A stretch of 64,000 nucleotides of DNA from Thermohalobaculum sp039815685. Lineage in GTDB: Bacteria > Pseudomonadota > Alphaproteobacteria > Rhodobacterales > Rhodobacteraceae. The position numbers and the translations under genes are program-made. Positions 35,772-43,444 of this stretch are shown here, in pieces; the stretch's first letter is position 1; every line of letters starts with the position of its first letter. A model generated the notes under the pieces. The model saw only the letters and a list, made by a program, of their open reading frames with translations, had not been told where the DNA came from and searched no databases. Location of the stretch: assembly GCA_039815685.1 (NCBI GenBank), contig JBCBYV010000020.1, positions 33,157 to 97,156 of the forward strand, written 5' to 3'.

Positions 35772-35803
35772 TCGCCGCTCCGGTCTTCTTGCCGGAGCGG
35801 CGA
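35772..35803 (+). terminator. Strong hairpin after the carbohydrate binding-protein gene
   Basis: A perfect 12-bp stem TCGCCGCTCCGG/CCGGAGCGGCGA with an 8-base loop, 7 bases after the binding-protein stop and without a T-run. It sits before the DUF2867 and permease genes and matches the placement of the hairpins at 24392 and 29613. Confidence 0.75.
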
Positions 35804-35872
35804 AGGTCCCGCAGACAGCGCAAGTCTCCCCGCGCGGGGGCATTGTCGAATTCTGCCCGGAGCACGGTCATC

Positions 35873-36364
35873 ATGTCGAAGCAGCACATCCACGTCCGGG
35901 CGGTTCCGCTGCCGCAGGCAAGCCAGCTTACCGCCTATCTGGAGCGCGGCGATTTCGTCGACTGCTACGCGGCGCCCGCCTCGATCGGACCGCGCCGCGC
36001 AGCCGAGATCGTGGTTGCCTTTCCGGCATGGGCCCAGCTGCTGCTCAGGCTGCGCCGCGTGCTGACCGCCCCCTTCGGTCTGTCCAACGACGGTCCGGAA
36101 GCGGCGGACAAGCTCGGCCCCTTCCCTGTCGAGGTCGAGACCGAAGACGAAGTCATCGCGGGGTTTGACGACCGCCATCTCGATTTCCGGGTCTCGGTCA
36201 TGAGCCGGGACGGCGCCGTGTCCCTCGCCACATGGGTCCGCCCGCACAACCTGGCAGGACGCGGATACCTTGCGGCAATCATGCCGTTCCACATTCTCAT
36301 CGCGCGCGACGCGGTCGCCCGCGTCGCGCGGGCCGCACCCGCGATACCGGAGCCGTCGCCATGA
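35873..36364 (+). CDS. DUF2867 domain-containing protein
   Basis: A 163-residue soluble protein. The features fit DUF2867: VDCYAAPASIG near the start, AWAQLLLRLRRVLTAPFGL, LDFRVSVMSRDG, and a final HILIARDAVARVAR. The function is unknown; related domains occur beside short-chain dehydrogenases. The ATG at 35873 has GGAG upstream, and the last four bases overlap the first permease (ATGA), so it is translated with the transporter. It would be the first gene expressed after the hairpin. A link to the transported sugar is inferred from this coupling only. Confidence 0.7.
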   Translation: MSKQHIHVRAVPLPQASQLTAYLERGDFVDCYAAPASIGPRRAAEIVVAFPAWAQLLLRLRRVLTAPFGLSNDGPEAADKLGPFPVEVETEDEVIAGFDDRHLDFRVSVMSRDGAVSLATWVRPHNLAGRGYLAAIMPFHILIARDAVARVARAAPAIPEPSP

Positions 36365-37308
36365 CCGACAGCCCCGTCGAGCGGGCCGCGCGCGCCACGC
36401 CGGAGCCAGTGGCACACCGGATCAGAGGCCTCTCGGACCGCGCTATCGCCTGGGTGTTCGTCGCGCCGACGATCTTCCTGCTGCTCGCGGTCAACATCTT
36501 CCCGCTCATTTGGACGATCCGGCTCAGCTTCACGAATTTCCGCGCCAATCGGCCGAATGCGGAGGTGAAGTGGTTCGGCCTGCGAAATTACGAGCGCATC
36601 CTGACGGACAGCGACATCTGGCTGACCATGCAGGCGACCGCGCATTTCCTGTTCTGGACACTGCTTCTCCAGGTGCTGATCGGCTTCGCGCTCGCCTGGC
36701 TCATCAACCAGAAGTTCCGCGGCTCCAATCTCTGGACCACCGTGATCGTGCTGCCGATGATGCTCTCGCCGGCGGTGGTGGGGAACTTCTGGACATTCCT
36801 CTATCAGCCGCAGATCGGGCTCTTTAACTATGCCATCGCGTTCCTGACCGGCGCGGACCCGACCAGCTTCAGCATGATCGGGGATGTCGGTCTCGCACCC
36901 TGGTCGATCATCATCGTCGATACCTGGATGTGGACACCCTTCGTCATGCTGATCTGTCTCGCGGGCCTTCGCTCGATCCCCGAGACCATCTACGAGGCGG
37001 CGGAGTGTGACCGCGCGTCGAAATGGCGGCAGTTCTGGACGATCACCGTCCCGATGGTCCTGCCCTTCCTGATGCTGGCAGTGCTCTTCCGCGGCATCGA
37101 GAACTTCAAGATGTTCGACCTGGTGGTGCAGCTCACCGGCGGCGGGCCGGGCAACACGACGACGCTGACCTCGATCGACTTGAAGCGCGAAGCCTTCGAG
37201 AAATGGCGCACGGGCTACTCGTCGGCCTACGCCATCATCCTCTTCGTCACCGTCTTCGGCCTCGCCTCCATCTACGTGAAAGCGCTGAACAAGGTTAAAG
37301 AACGATGA
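36361..37308 (+). CDS. Carbohydrate ABC transporter permease, MalF/UgpA type
   Basis: A 315-residue inner-membrane subunit with six helices (first AWVFVAPTIFLLLAVNIFPL) and the ATPase-contact loop EAAECDRASKWRQFWTITVP, the EAA motif of the MalF family. It pairs with the permease at 37985. The start at 36361 lies in an ATGA overlap with the DUF2867 gene, and its stop overlaps the next start in the same way. An unknown periplasmic-type gene lies between the two permeases, which is unusual since such pairs are normally adjacent. Confidence 0.92.
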   Translation: MTDSPVERAARATPEPVAHRIRGLSDRAIAWVFVAPTIFLLLAVNIFPLIWTIRLSFTNFRANRPNAEVKWFGLRNYERILTDSDIWLTMQATAHFLFWTLLLQVLIGFALAWLINQKFRGSNLWTTVIVLPMMLSPAVVGNFWTFLYQPQIGLFNYAIAFLTGADPTSFSMIGDVGLAPWSIIIVDTWMWTPFVMLICLAGLRSIPETIYEAAECDRASKWRQFWTITVPMVLPFLMLAVLFRGIENFKMFDLVVQLTGGGPGNTTTLTSIDLKREAFEKWRTGYSSAYAIILFVTVFGLASIYVKALNKVKER

Positions 37309-37988
37309 GAGCAGCGAAAGCCCTCGCCGTCGCGGCGTTGAGCCTCGCCGCTGCCGGACCGGCTGGCGCGGCCGACGGGAACGCGAGCGAGCTCTTCGAT
37401 CGGTGCGTCACCCCAGAAGCCGCGGAGGACGCCTTCGTCGCGGGTCTCCTCACGGAGGGCTGGCGCGAGACGACGCTAGACGGCCCGATCACCGTTCTCG
37501 ACCCTCGGCCAGAGCTGACGCCAGAAAACCTCGCCGCCGTCTGGAATATCCTGCTGAGCGATCTGCCGCAGCATGACGAACCCGAGCGGCTTCGCACGCT
37601 CACCCGGGACCGGAACGCCTCGACGCCCGGGTCGATGCTGAGGCGCTTCGAGGGCGCAGGAGACCAAGCTTCGACCTTCGTTCGCGAGGATGCGGTCCTC
37701 GCCATAAGCATCGTCCGGCATCCGAAGTGGACCTCGGTCCGCTGTGCCTATGTCGGCTCGACCCTGCCCGGCGACGACCGGCTGCTCTTCCGGGACGCGC
37801 TCGACCTCGACCGGACACGGCTCATGCAATGGGTACGCTACACCGATGACACCCCCTGCGCCCCGATCCTGAGCGGAGCGGCCGCGACCGCCTCGGGCTC
37901 CGGGCTTTCGGAGGTGATCCATCGGGAGATGCCGGATCTCACGATCTTCGAGGTCCGCTCGATGTTCGACCTGGAGACGGTGAAATGA
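37305..37988 (+). CDS. Hypothetical exported protein inside the ABC operon
   Basis: A 227-residue protein not recognised as any family. It has a signal peptide (MRAAKALAVAALSLAAAGPA, likely cut after GAA) and a mature part of ~205 residues with three Cys in conserved-looking spots (DRCVTPEAAEDAF, SVRCAYVG, DTPCAP) and two pairs of short strand-like segments. It overlaps the permeases on both sides by ATGA, so it is strictly co-translated with them. This position suggests a periplasmic helper of the transporter, for example a lid, chaperone or accessory binding component; this is inference. Confidence 0.65.
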   Translation: MRAAKALAVAALSLAAAGPAGAADGNASELFDRCVTPEAAEDAFVAGLLTEGWRETTLDGPITVLDPRPELTPENLAAVWNILLSDLPQHDEPERLRTLTRDRNASTPGSMLRRFEGAGDQASTFVREDAVLAISIVRHPKWTSVRCAYVGSTLPGDDRLLFRDALDLDRTRLMQWVRYTDDTPCAPILSGAAATASGSGLSEVIHREMPDLTIFEVRSMFDLETVK

Positions 37989-38923
37989 GCGGCGCATCCG
38001 TTGCCGAGCCCACGCGGGCGCAGAAATGGATCGCCGGGATACTGGTTGTCGGCTACGCGCTCATCACGATGCTGCCGCTGCTCTGGATCATCTCCACGGG
38101 CTTCAAGACGTCCTCGGATGCCATCGCCTACCCGCCGAAACTGGCCTTCGAGCCGTCGCTGGAGGGCTACGTCAACCTCTTCACCACGCAGACGCGGCAG
38201 ACCGAGGCGTTCCTCGCCGCCAACCCGCCCGAGACCTGGTACGAGGAGATCGTGCACGAGAAGGGCATGGTGATCGCGGGGCCGAGCCGGTTTGGCGAGC
38301 GGTTCATGAACTCGGTGATCATCGGCTTCGGCTCGACCTTCCTGTCGGTCTTTCTCGGCACGCTCGCGGCCTATGCGTTCTCGCGCTACCGCATCCCGCT
38401 GAAGGACGATCTGCTGTTCTTCATCCTCTCCACGCGGATGATGCCGCCCATCGCCGTGGCGATCCCGATTTTCCTCAGGTTCCGCTCGCTGGGCCTTTCG
38501 GACACGCATCTCGGCATGATCCTACTCTACACGGCCGTGAACCTCTCGCTCTCGGTCTGGCTGCTGAAGGGGTTCATGGACGAGATCCCGCGGGAGTACG
38601 AGGAAGCGGCGCTGATCGACGGCTACACACGGTTTCAGGCCTTCACCAAGGTGGTGCTGCCGCAGGCCGCAACAGGGATCGCGGCGACCGCCATCTTCTG
38701 CCTGATCTTCGCCTGGAACGAATACGCCTTCGCGGTGCTGCTGACCTCCGGCACGGCGCAGACCGCGCCGCCCTTCATCCCCACGATCATCGGTGTCGGC
38801 GGGCAGGACTGGCCGGCGGTGGCGGCGGGAGCCACGCTCTTCCTGCTACCCGTGATGGTCTTCACGATCCTGCTGCGAAAGCATCTCCTTCGCGGCATCA
38901 CCTTCGGCGCGGTGCGGAAATGA
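37985..38923 (+). CDS. Carbohydrate ABC transporter permease, MalG/UgpE type
   Basis: Second permease of the LacI-controlled importer, 312 residues. The first helix is GILVVGYALITMLPLLWIIS; a periplasmic stretch of ~70 residues follows (LFTTQTRQTEAF ... PSRFGERFMNS), then five helices with the EAA loop EEAALIDGYTRFQAFTKVVLP. The C-terminus ends LLRKHLLRGITFGAVRK, as in MalG. The start overlaps the hypothetical gene by ATGA and its stop overlaps the next small gene the same way. Confidence 0.92.
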   Translation: MSGASVAEPTRAQKWIAGILVVGYALITMLPLLWIISTGFKTSSDAIAYPPKLAFEPSLEGYVNLFTTQTRQTEAFLAANPPETWYEEIVHEKGMVIAGPSRFGERFMNSVIIGFGSTFLSVFLGTLAAYAFSRYRIPLKDDLLFFILSTRMMPPIAVAIPIFLRFRSLGLSDTHLGMILLYTAVNLSLSVWLLKGFMDEIPREYEEAALIDGYTRFQAFTKVVLPQAATGIAATAIFCLIFAWNEYAFAVLLTSGTAQTAPPFIPTIIGVGGQDWPAVAAGATLFLLPVMVFTILLRKHLLRGITFGAVRK

Positions 38924-39108
38924 GCGGGTTCGTGCAAGGTCTCCTGCGCCTTCGCCGCGGGCCGTGGGAGATGGTGGCGACGGTGCTGATCGCGCTCGGC
39001 GTCTTCATGCTGATGCAGCCCTTCGTCCTCTGGGCCTACACTTGGTCCTTCCTCGTCACTCTCGTCGGCACGGTGATGTTCATCGTCGTCAGCCATTTCC
39101 GGGAGTGA
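38920..39108 (+). CDS. Small two-helix membrane protein in the ABC operon
   Basis: A 62-residue protein, MSGFVQGLLRLRRGPWEMVA at the start, with two hydrophobic helices (ATVLIALGVFMLMQPFVLWA and FLVTLVGTVMFIVV) and the tail SHFRE. It begins in an ATGA overlap with the upstream permease and ends 5 bases before the VOC gene. Small membrane proteins of this type occur in some alphaproteobacterial sugar/polyol ABC operons, but the function is unknown. Overlap and clean helices argue that it is real. It may stabilise the permease complex; this is inference. Confidence 0.65.
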   Translation: MSGFVQGLLRLRRGPWEMVATVLIALGVFMLMQPFVLWAYTWSFLVTLVGTVMFIVVSHFRE

Positions 39109-39113
39109 GCGCG

Positions 39114-39482
39114 ATGTGGGAACAGGCATGCCCGATCCTGCCGTCGCGCGATTTCGACGCGACCGAGGCGTTCTATGGCGCGCTCGGCTTTCGGACCTGG
39201 TATCGCGACGGAGGCTATCTTCTCATGAACCGGGACAGGGTAGAGCTGCATTTCTTCGCGAGCCCCGATCACCGGGCGGAGACCTCTGACCACGGCGCCT
39301 ATATCCGCCCCGCCGATGTGGACACGCTCTCGGCCGAGCTCGAGCGCCTCGGCCTGCCGCGCGACGGCGCCTTCCCGAAATACGCCCCCGTTGAGGACAA
39401 GTCATGGGGGATGCGCGAGGCCGCGCTCTGGGACCCCGACGGCAATCTCCTGCGTATCGGACAGGTGATCGGCGATGGCTGA
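39114..39482 (+). CDS. VOC family protein (bleomycin-resistance/glyoxalase fold)
   Basis: A 122-residue protein of the vicinal oxygen chelate fold: ACPILPSRDFDATEAFYGALGF at the start (read as ILPSRDFDATEAFY), the metal-like VELHFF in the centre and a C-terminal WDPDGNLLRIGQ. It has the look of bleomycin-resistance-type binders rather than of glyoxalase I. In this operon it could act on a reactive aldehyde from triose or tetrulose metabolism or simply bind a ligand; that is inference. Its stop overlaps the first ATPase gene by 8 bases. Confidence 0.8.
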   Translation: MWEQACPILPSRDFDATEAFYGALGFRTWYRDGGYLLMNRDRVELHFFASPDHRAETSDHGAYIRPADVDTLSAELERLGLPRDGAFPKYAPVEDKSWGMREAALWDPDGNLLRIGQVIGDG

Positions 39483-40572
39483 GATCGTCATCAGGAACCT
39501 GCGCAAGGAGTTCGGCAACTTTACTGCCGTGCAGTCCTCGAGCTTCACGATCGAGGATGGGGAGTTCTTCATGCTTCTCGGCCCCTCCGGCTGCGGCAAG
39601 ACGACCACGCTTCGCATGATCGCGGGGCTGGAGCTGCCGACCTCGGGCGAGATCTATATCGGCGGGGAGGAGGTTGGGCAGATGCCGGCCTCGAAGCGCG
39701 ACATCGCCTTCGTCTTCCAGATGTTCGCCCTCTACCCGCACATGAATGTGCGAAGAAACATCAGCTACCCGCTTGCAAGCCAGGGGATGCCGAAGGCGCA
39801 GCGGCGCGAGAAGGTGGCCGAGGTGGCCCGTATTCTCGGCATCGAGGGTATCCTCGACCGGCCGGTGAGCGGGCTCTCCGGCGGGGACCGTCAGCGCGTG
39901 GCGCTGGGGCGGGCCATCGTGCGGGAGCCGAAATGCTTTCTGATGGACGAGCCGCTGGGCGCACTCGATGCCGAGTTTCGGGAGCGCATGGCGGAGGAGC
40001 TGCGCGCGCTCCACGACCGAATGGGCGCAACGACCGTCTACGTCACGCACGATCAGCTCGAAGCCATGCAGATGGGCGACAAGATCGTGGTGATGAACCA
40101 CGGCGTCGTGGAGCAGTTCGGCGCGCCGCAGGACATATACGACTGGCCCGCCAGCATGTTCGTCGCCGAGTTCATTGGCTCGCCGCCCATGAACTTCCTG
40201 CGTTTCGGGGGCACGGTCGAGACGGGCGCTAGCCGGGTGGATCTCGGCGGATCAAGCCTCGAGGTTCCGATGGTGCGGCAGGGCGCGAGCGGCGATCTCG
40301 TCTTCGGCGTCCGGCCGGAGCATGTGCGGCTGGTGGACGGCGCGGACTATCGCGGTGAGATCGTCGCGACCGAGTATCTCGGCACCACCCAGATCGTGAC
40401 GCTTGCCACCGGCCATGGCGAGCTGAAGGCGCGCGTCGCATCCGATCAGCCGGCGCGCGTCGGCGAGACGGTGGGGCTCAGCTTCAACGGCCAGACCGTC
40501 ACGCTCTTCGATGCCGCGAGCGGCCGCGCCCTGCCCACCGCGCTGAATGAGGGGGTGCTGGCCAATGGCTGA
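39475..40572 (+). CDS. Carbohydrate ABC transporter ATP-binding protein, MalK/UgpC type (first)
   Basis: A 365-residue ATPase. Walker A is LLGPSGCGKTTTLRM, the signature is LSGGDRQRVALGRAI (with Asp where Gln is usual), Walker B is CFLMDEPLGALDAE and the switch is VTHDQLEAM. The C-terminal TOBE-like regulatory domain includes VFGVRPEHVRL. It overlaps the VOC gene by 8 bases at the start and the next ATPase by 8 bases at the end. Two different ATPases with the two permeases point to a heterodimeric motor, as in the glycerol-type GlpST transporters. Confidence 0.92.
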   Translation: MAEIVIRNLRKEFGNFTAVQSSSFTIEDGEFFMLLGPSGCGKTTTLRMIAGLELPTSGEIYIGGEEVGQMPASKRDIAFVFQMFALYPHMNVRRNISYPLASQGMPKAQRREKVAEVARILGIEGILDRPVSGLSGGDRQRVALGRAIVREPKCFLMDEPLGALDAEFRERMAEELRALHDRMGATTVYVTHDQLEAMQMGDKIVVMNHGVVEQFGAPQDIYDWPASMFVAEFIGSPPMNFLRFGGTVETGASRVDLGGSSLEVPMVRQGASGDLVFGVRPEHVRLVDGADYRGEIVATEYLGTTQIVTLATGHGELKARVASDQPARVGETVGLSFNGQTVTLFDAASGRALPTALNEGVLANG

Positions 40573-41572
40573 GGTCATCCTCAGCGGCGTGACCAAGCGC
40601 TTCGGCGCGACCACCGCGGTCGATGACATGAGCATGACGATCGCCGACGGCGCCTTCACGGTGCTGCTGGGGCCGACGGGCGCGGGCAAGACGACGACGC
40701 TGCGGCTCATCGCCGGGCTCGAGCAGCCCGATGGCGGGGATATCCGCATCGCCGGACGCAGCGTGACGGGCGAGACGCCGGCCGAACGCAACGTCGCGAT
40801 GGTCTTCCAGCAATACTCGCTCTACCCGCATATGACCGTGCGCGAGAACCTCTCCTTCCCCCTCCGCTCGCCCATGCTGCGCACGCCGGCGCCCGAGATC
40901 GCCCGGAAGGTGGGCGAGGTGGCCGAGGTCCTTCGCATCGCCCACAAGCTCGACAACAAGGCCACCGCGCTTTCCGGGGGCGAGATGCAGCGCGTCTCCA
41001 TCGGCCGGGCGCTCGTGCGGAACCCCGCGATCTATCTCATGGACGAGCCCCTCAGCTCGCTCGACGCCAAGCTGCGTTCCGACCTCAGGGTCGAACTCAA
41101 GCGTATTCAGGCGAGCCTCGGCGCCACGATGCTTTACGTGACGCACGACCAGATCGAGGCGATGACGATGGCGACCGAGGTCGGCGTGCTCGATGAGGGG
41201 CGCCTCGTGCAGACCGGCAGCCCTCGGGAGATCTACGAGAACCCCGTCAGCCTCTATGTCGCGGGCCGCCTCGGCCTGCCGCGGATCAACGCGCTGCCCG
41301 CGGGCCTTTTCCCCGGCGCCCCCTCAGGCGCCGCGACCATCGGACTGCGCCCCGAGCATATCGGCCATGGGGAGGGCCAGTCATCCCGCGTGGTCCGCGT
41401 GGAGCATCTCGGCGACCAGACGCGGCTCCATCTCGAGCTGGAGGGCCATGACATCGTGACGCTCACGGATGTGCACACCACGCTCGCGCCCGGCGACACG
41501 GTCGCCATCGCACCGCGCAACCCGCTCTATTTCGACGCCGCCGGAACACGCATCCAAGCCGCCCGCATCTGA
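40565..41572 (+). CDS. Carbohydrate ABC transporter ATP-binding protein, MalK/UgpC type (second)
   Basis: Second ATPase, 335 residues. Walker A is LLGPTGAGKTTTLRL, the signature is LSGGEMQRVSIGRAL, Walker B is IYLMDEPLSSLDAK and the switch is VTHDQIEAM. The C-terminal TOBE domain (TIGLRPEHIGHG) is shorter than in MalK. The ATG at 40565 overlaps the first ATPase stop by 8 bases and removes a six-residue extension. It is followed 13 bases later by the DhaKL kinase with its own AAGGAGG site. Confidence 0.92.
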   Translation: MAEVILSGVTKRFGATTAVDDMSMTIADGAFTVLLGPTGAGKTTTLRLIAGLEQPDGGDIRIAGRSVTGETPAERNVAMVFQQYSLYPHMTVRENLSFPLRSPMLRTPAPEIARKVGEVAEVLRIAHKLDNKATALSGGEMQRVSIGRALVRNPAIYLMDEPLSSLDAKLRSDLRVELKRIQASLGATMLYVTHDQIEAMTMATEVGVLDEGRLVQTGSPREIYENPVSLYVAGRLGLPRINALPAGLFPGAPSGAATIGLRPEHIGHGEGQSSRVVRVEHLGDQTRLHLELEGHDIVTLTDVHTTLAPGDTVAIAPRNPLYFDAAGTRIQAARI

Positions 41573-41585
41573 GAAGGAGGACCGC

Positions 41586-43208
41586 ATGGCCCAGTTCATC
41601 AACAGCAAGGAGACGCTCGTCACCGAGGCGATCGACGGGCTGCTGCGCACGGGCGGGGGGCGGCTCGCGCGGCTCAACGGCTATCCGCATATCAAGGTGG
41701 TCGTGCGAACGGACTGGGACCGCTCGAAGGTTGCGCTGGTCTCCGGCGGCGGCTCGGGCCACGAGCCGAGCCATGCGGGCTTCGTCGGCCAGGGCATGCT
41801 GACGGCGGCGGTCTGCGGCGAGGTCTTCGCCTCGCCCTCGGTCGATGCGGTGCTGGCGGGCATCCTGGCGGTGACGGGCAAGGCGGGCTGCCTCCTCATC
41901 GTCAAGAACTACACTGGCGACCGGCTGAATTTCGGACTGGCGGCCGAGCGGGCGCGGGCCCAGGGCTTCAAGGTCTCCATGGTGATCGTGGACGATGATG
42001 TGGCCCTGCCGGACCTGCCGCAGGCGCGCGGCGTCGCCGGCACGCTCTTCGTGCACAAGATCGCGGGGGCTCTCGCCGAGCAGGGCGCGGATCTCGAGGC
42101 GGTGACGGAGGCTGCCCAGCGCGTGGTCGACGGCGTCGTCTCCATCGGCATGTCGCTCGACACCTGCACCGTACCCGGTGCGGAAAAGGAGGCGCGGATC
42201 GGCGCGGGCAAGGCGGAGCTCGGCCTCGGCATCCATGGCGAGCCCGGCATCGAACAGGTGGACTTCGCAGGCGCGCGGGATGCGATGGAGATGGTCGTCG
42301 AGCGTCTCGCCCCCCGCCTCGGCGCGGGCCCGCATGTGGCGCTTCTCAACAATCTGGGCTCCACGACGCCGCTCGAGATGGCGGTGCTGGCCGAGGAGCT
42401 CGTGCGCTCGCGGATCGGCGGGCAGGTTCGCTGGGTGGTCGGCCCCGCCCCGCTCATGACCTCGCTCGACATGCAGGGCTTCTCCGTCTCGCTCTATGCG
42501 CCGACCAAGGCGGACGAGGCGGGGCTTACCGCCTCCGTCGCCCCCGCCGCCTGGCCCGGCTGCCTTGGGGTGGGCGAGGTCGAGGTGCTGCCCCTGCCCG
42601 ACGGGCTCTCGCCCATCCAGCCGATCCCCTCGGACGATCCGGCGATGCGGGCCTTCATCGAGCGCTGCTGCACGATCCTGATCGGCGCGGAAGCGGATCT
42701 CAACGCCCTCGACCAGAAGTCGGGCGACGGGGATACGGGCAGCACTCTCGCGACGGCCGCGCGGGCCTTGATCGACGCGCTCGACCGGTTGCCGCTGGCG
42801 GACCATACCCAGCTCTACCGCGCCATCGGCCTCGAACTCAGCCAGACCATGGGCGGCTCCTCCGGCGTGCTGCTCGCCATCTTCTTCGCCGCCGCAGGGG
42901 ATGCCTCGGCAAGCGGAAAGGACACGGGCGAGGCCCTGAAGGCAGGCCTCGACCGCATCTCCGAGGTGGGCGGAGCTGCGCAAGGCGACCGCACGATGAT
43001 CGACGCCCTCGCTCCCGCCCTCGACGCCCTGCCCCATGGCCTTCCCGCCGCCGCGAAGGCTGCCCGCGAGGGCGCCGATGCCACCGCCCAGATCACCCGC
43101 GCCCGCGCCGGCCGCGCCAGCTACCTCTCCGAAGCCAGCCTCACCGGCCACAACGACCCCGGCGCCGAAGCGGTCGCCCACCTCCTGGAAGCGCTCGCCA
43201 AGGGCTGA
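41586..43208 (+). CDS. Dihydroxyacetone kinase-like fused DhaK-DhaL protein
   Basis: ATP-dependent ketose kinase, 540 residues. The DhaK half holds LVSGGGSGHEPSHAGFVG and His217 in GLGIHGEPG, which binds the carbonyl group covalently as a hemiaminal. The DhaL half has the metal-binding aspartates 376, 381 and 383 in LDQKSGDGDTGST, and MGGSSG. The one-chain form uses ATP rather than PTS phosphate. Its substrate could be dihydroxyacetone or a related ketose such as erythrulose; the ABC operon around it then imports the sugar or its polyol precursor. It is the last gene of the operon. Confidence 0.9.
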   Translation: MAQFINSKETLVTEAIDGLLRTGGGRLARLNGYPHIKVVVRTDWDRSKVALVSGGGSGHEPSHAGFVGQGMLTAAVCGEVFASPSVDAVLAGILAVTGKAGCLLIVKNYTGDRLNFGLAAERARAQGFKVSMVIVDDDVALPDLPQARGVAGTLFVHKIAGALAEQGADLEAVTEAAQRVVDGVVSIGMSLDTCTVPGAEKEARIGAGKAELGLGIHGEPGIEQVDFAGARDAMEMVVERLAPRLGAGPHVALLNNLGSTTPLEMAVLAEELVRSRIGGQVRWVVGPAPLMTSLDMQGFSVSLYAPTKADEAGLTASVAPAAWPGCLGVGEVEVLPLPDGLSPIQPIPSDDPAMRAFIERCCTILIGAEADLNALDQKSGDGDTGSTLATAARALIDALDRLPLADHTQLYRAIGLELSQTMGGSSGVLLAIFFAAAGDASASGKDTGEALKAGLDRISEVGGAAQGDRTMIDALAPALDALPHGLPAAAKAAREGADATAQITRARAGRASYLSEASLTGHNDPGAEAVAHLLEALAKG

Positions 43209-43291
43209 GTTGCGAAGACCGCTGGTCACCCGACCCTGACGTTCGGATATCGGGCCGGGTGACGGTTTTCAGATACGGCCTGCGGCGAGCG

Positions 43292-43310
43292 GGTCGCGCC
43301 GGGCGCGACC
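43292..43310 (+). terminator. GC hairpin between DhaKL and the convergent ABC-F gene
   Basis: GGTCGCGCC (43292-43300) and GGCGCGACC (43302-43310) are perfect inverted copies with one base between them, giving at least an 8-bp stem with a 3-base loop. No T-run follows. It lies in the 236-base gap between convergent genes and could end both transcripts. Confidence 0.45.
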
Positions 43311-43444
43311 GCGGCCCGCAATGGAGAACCGTCACTTTGCCGAGCAACCTTCACGTTCTCGGACAGGCTCCAGGCCGCTATTCGCCGCAAGGTGGCGCAT
43401 GAGCAGATCGGGCTCCGCAGCGGACGCGACGCTCCCGCGATCGT

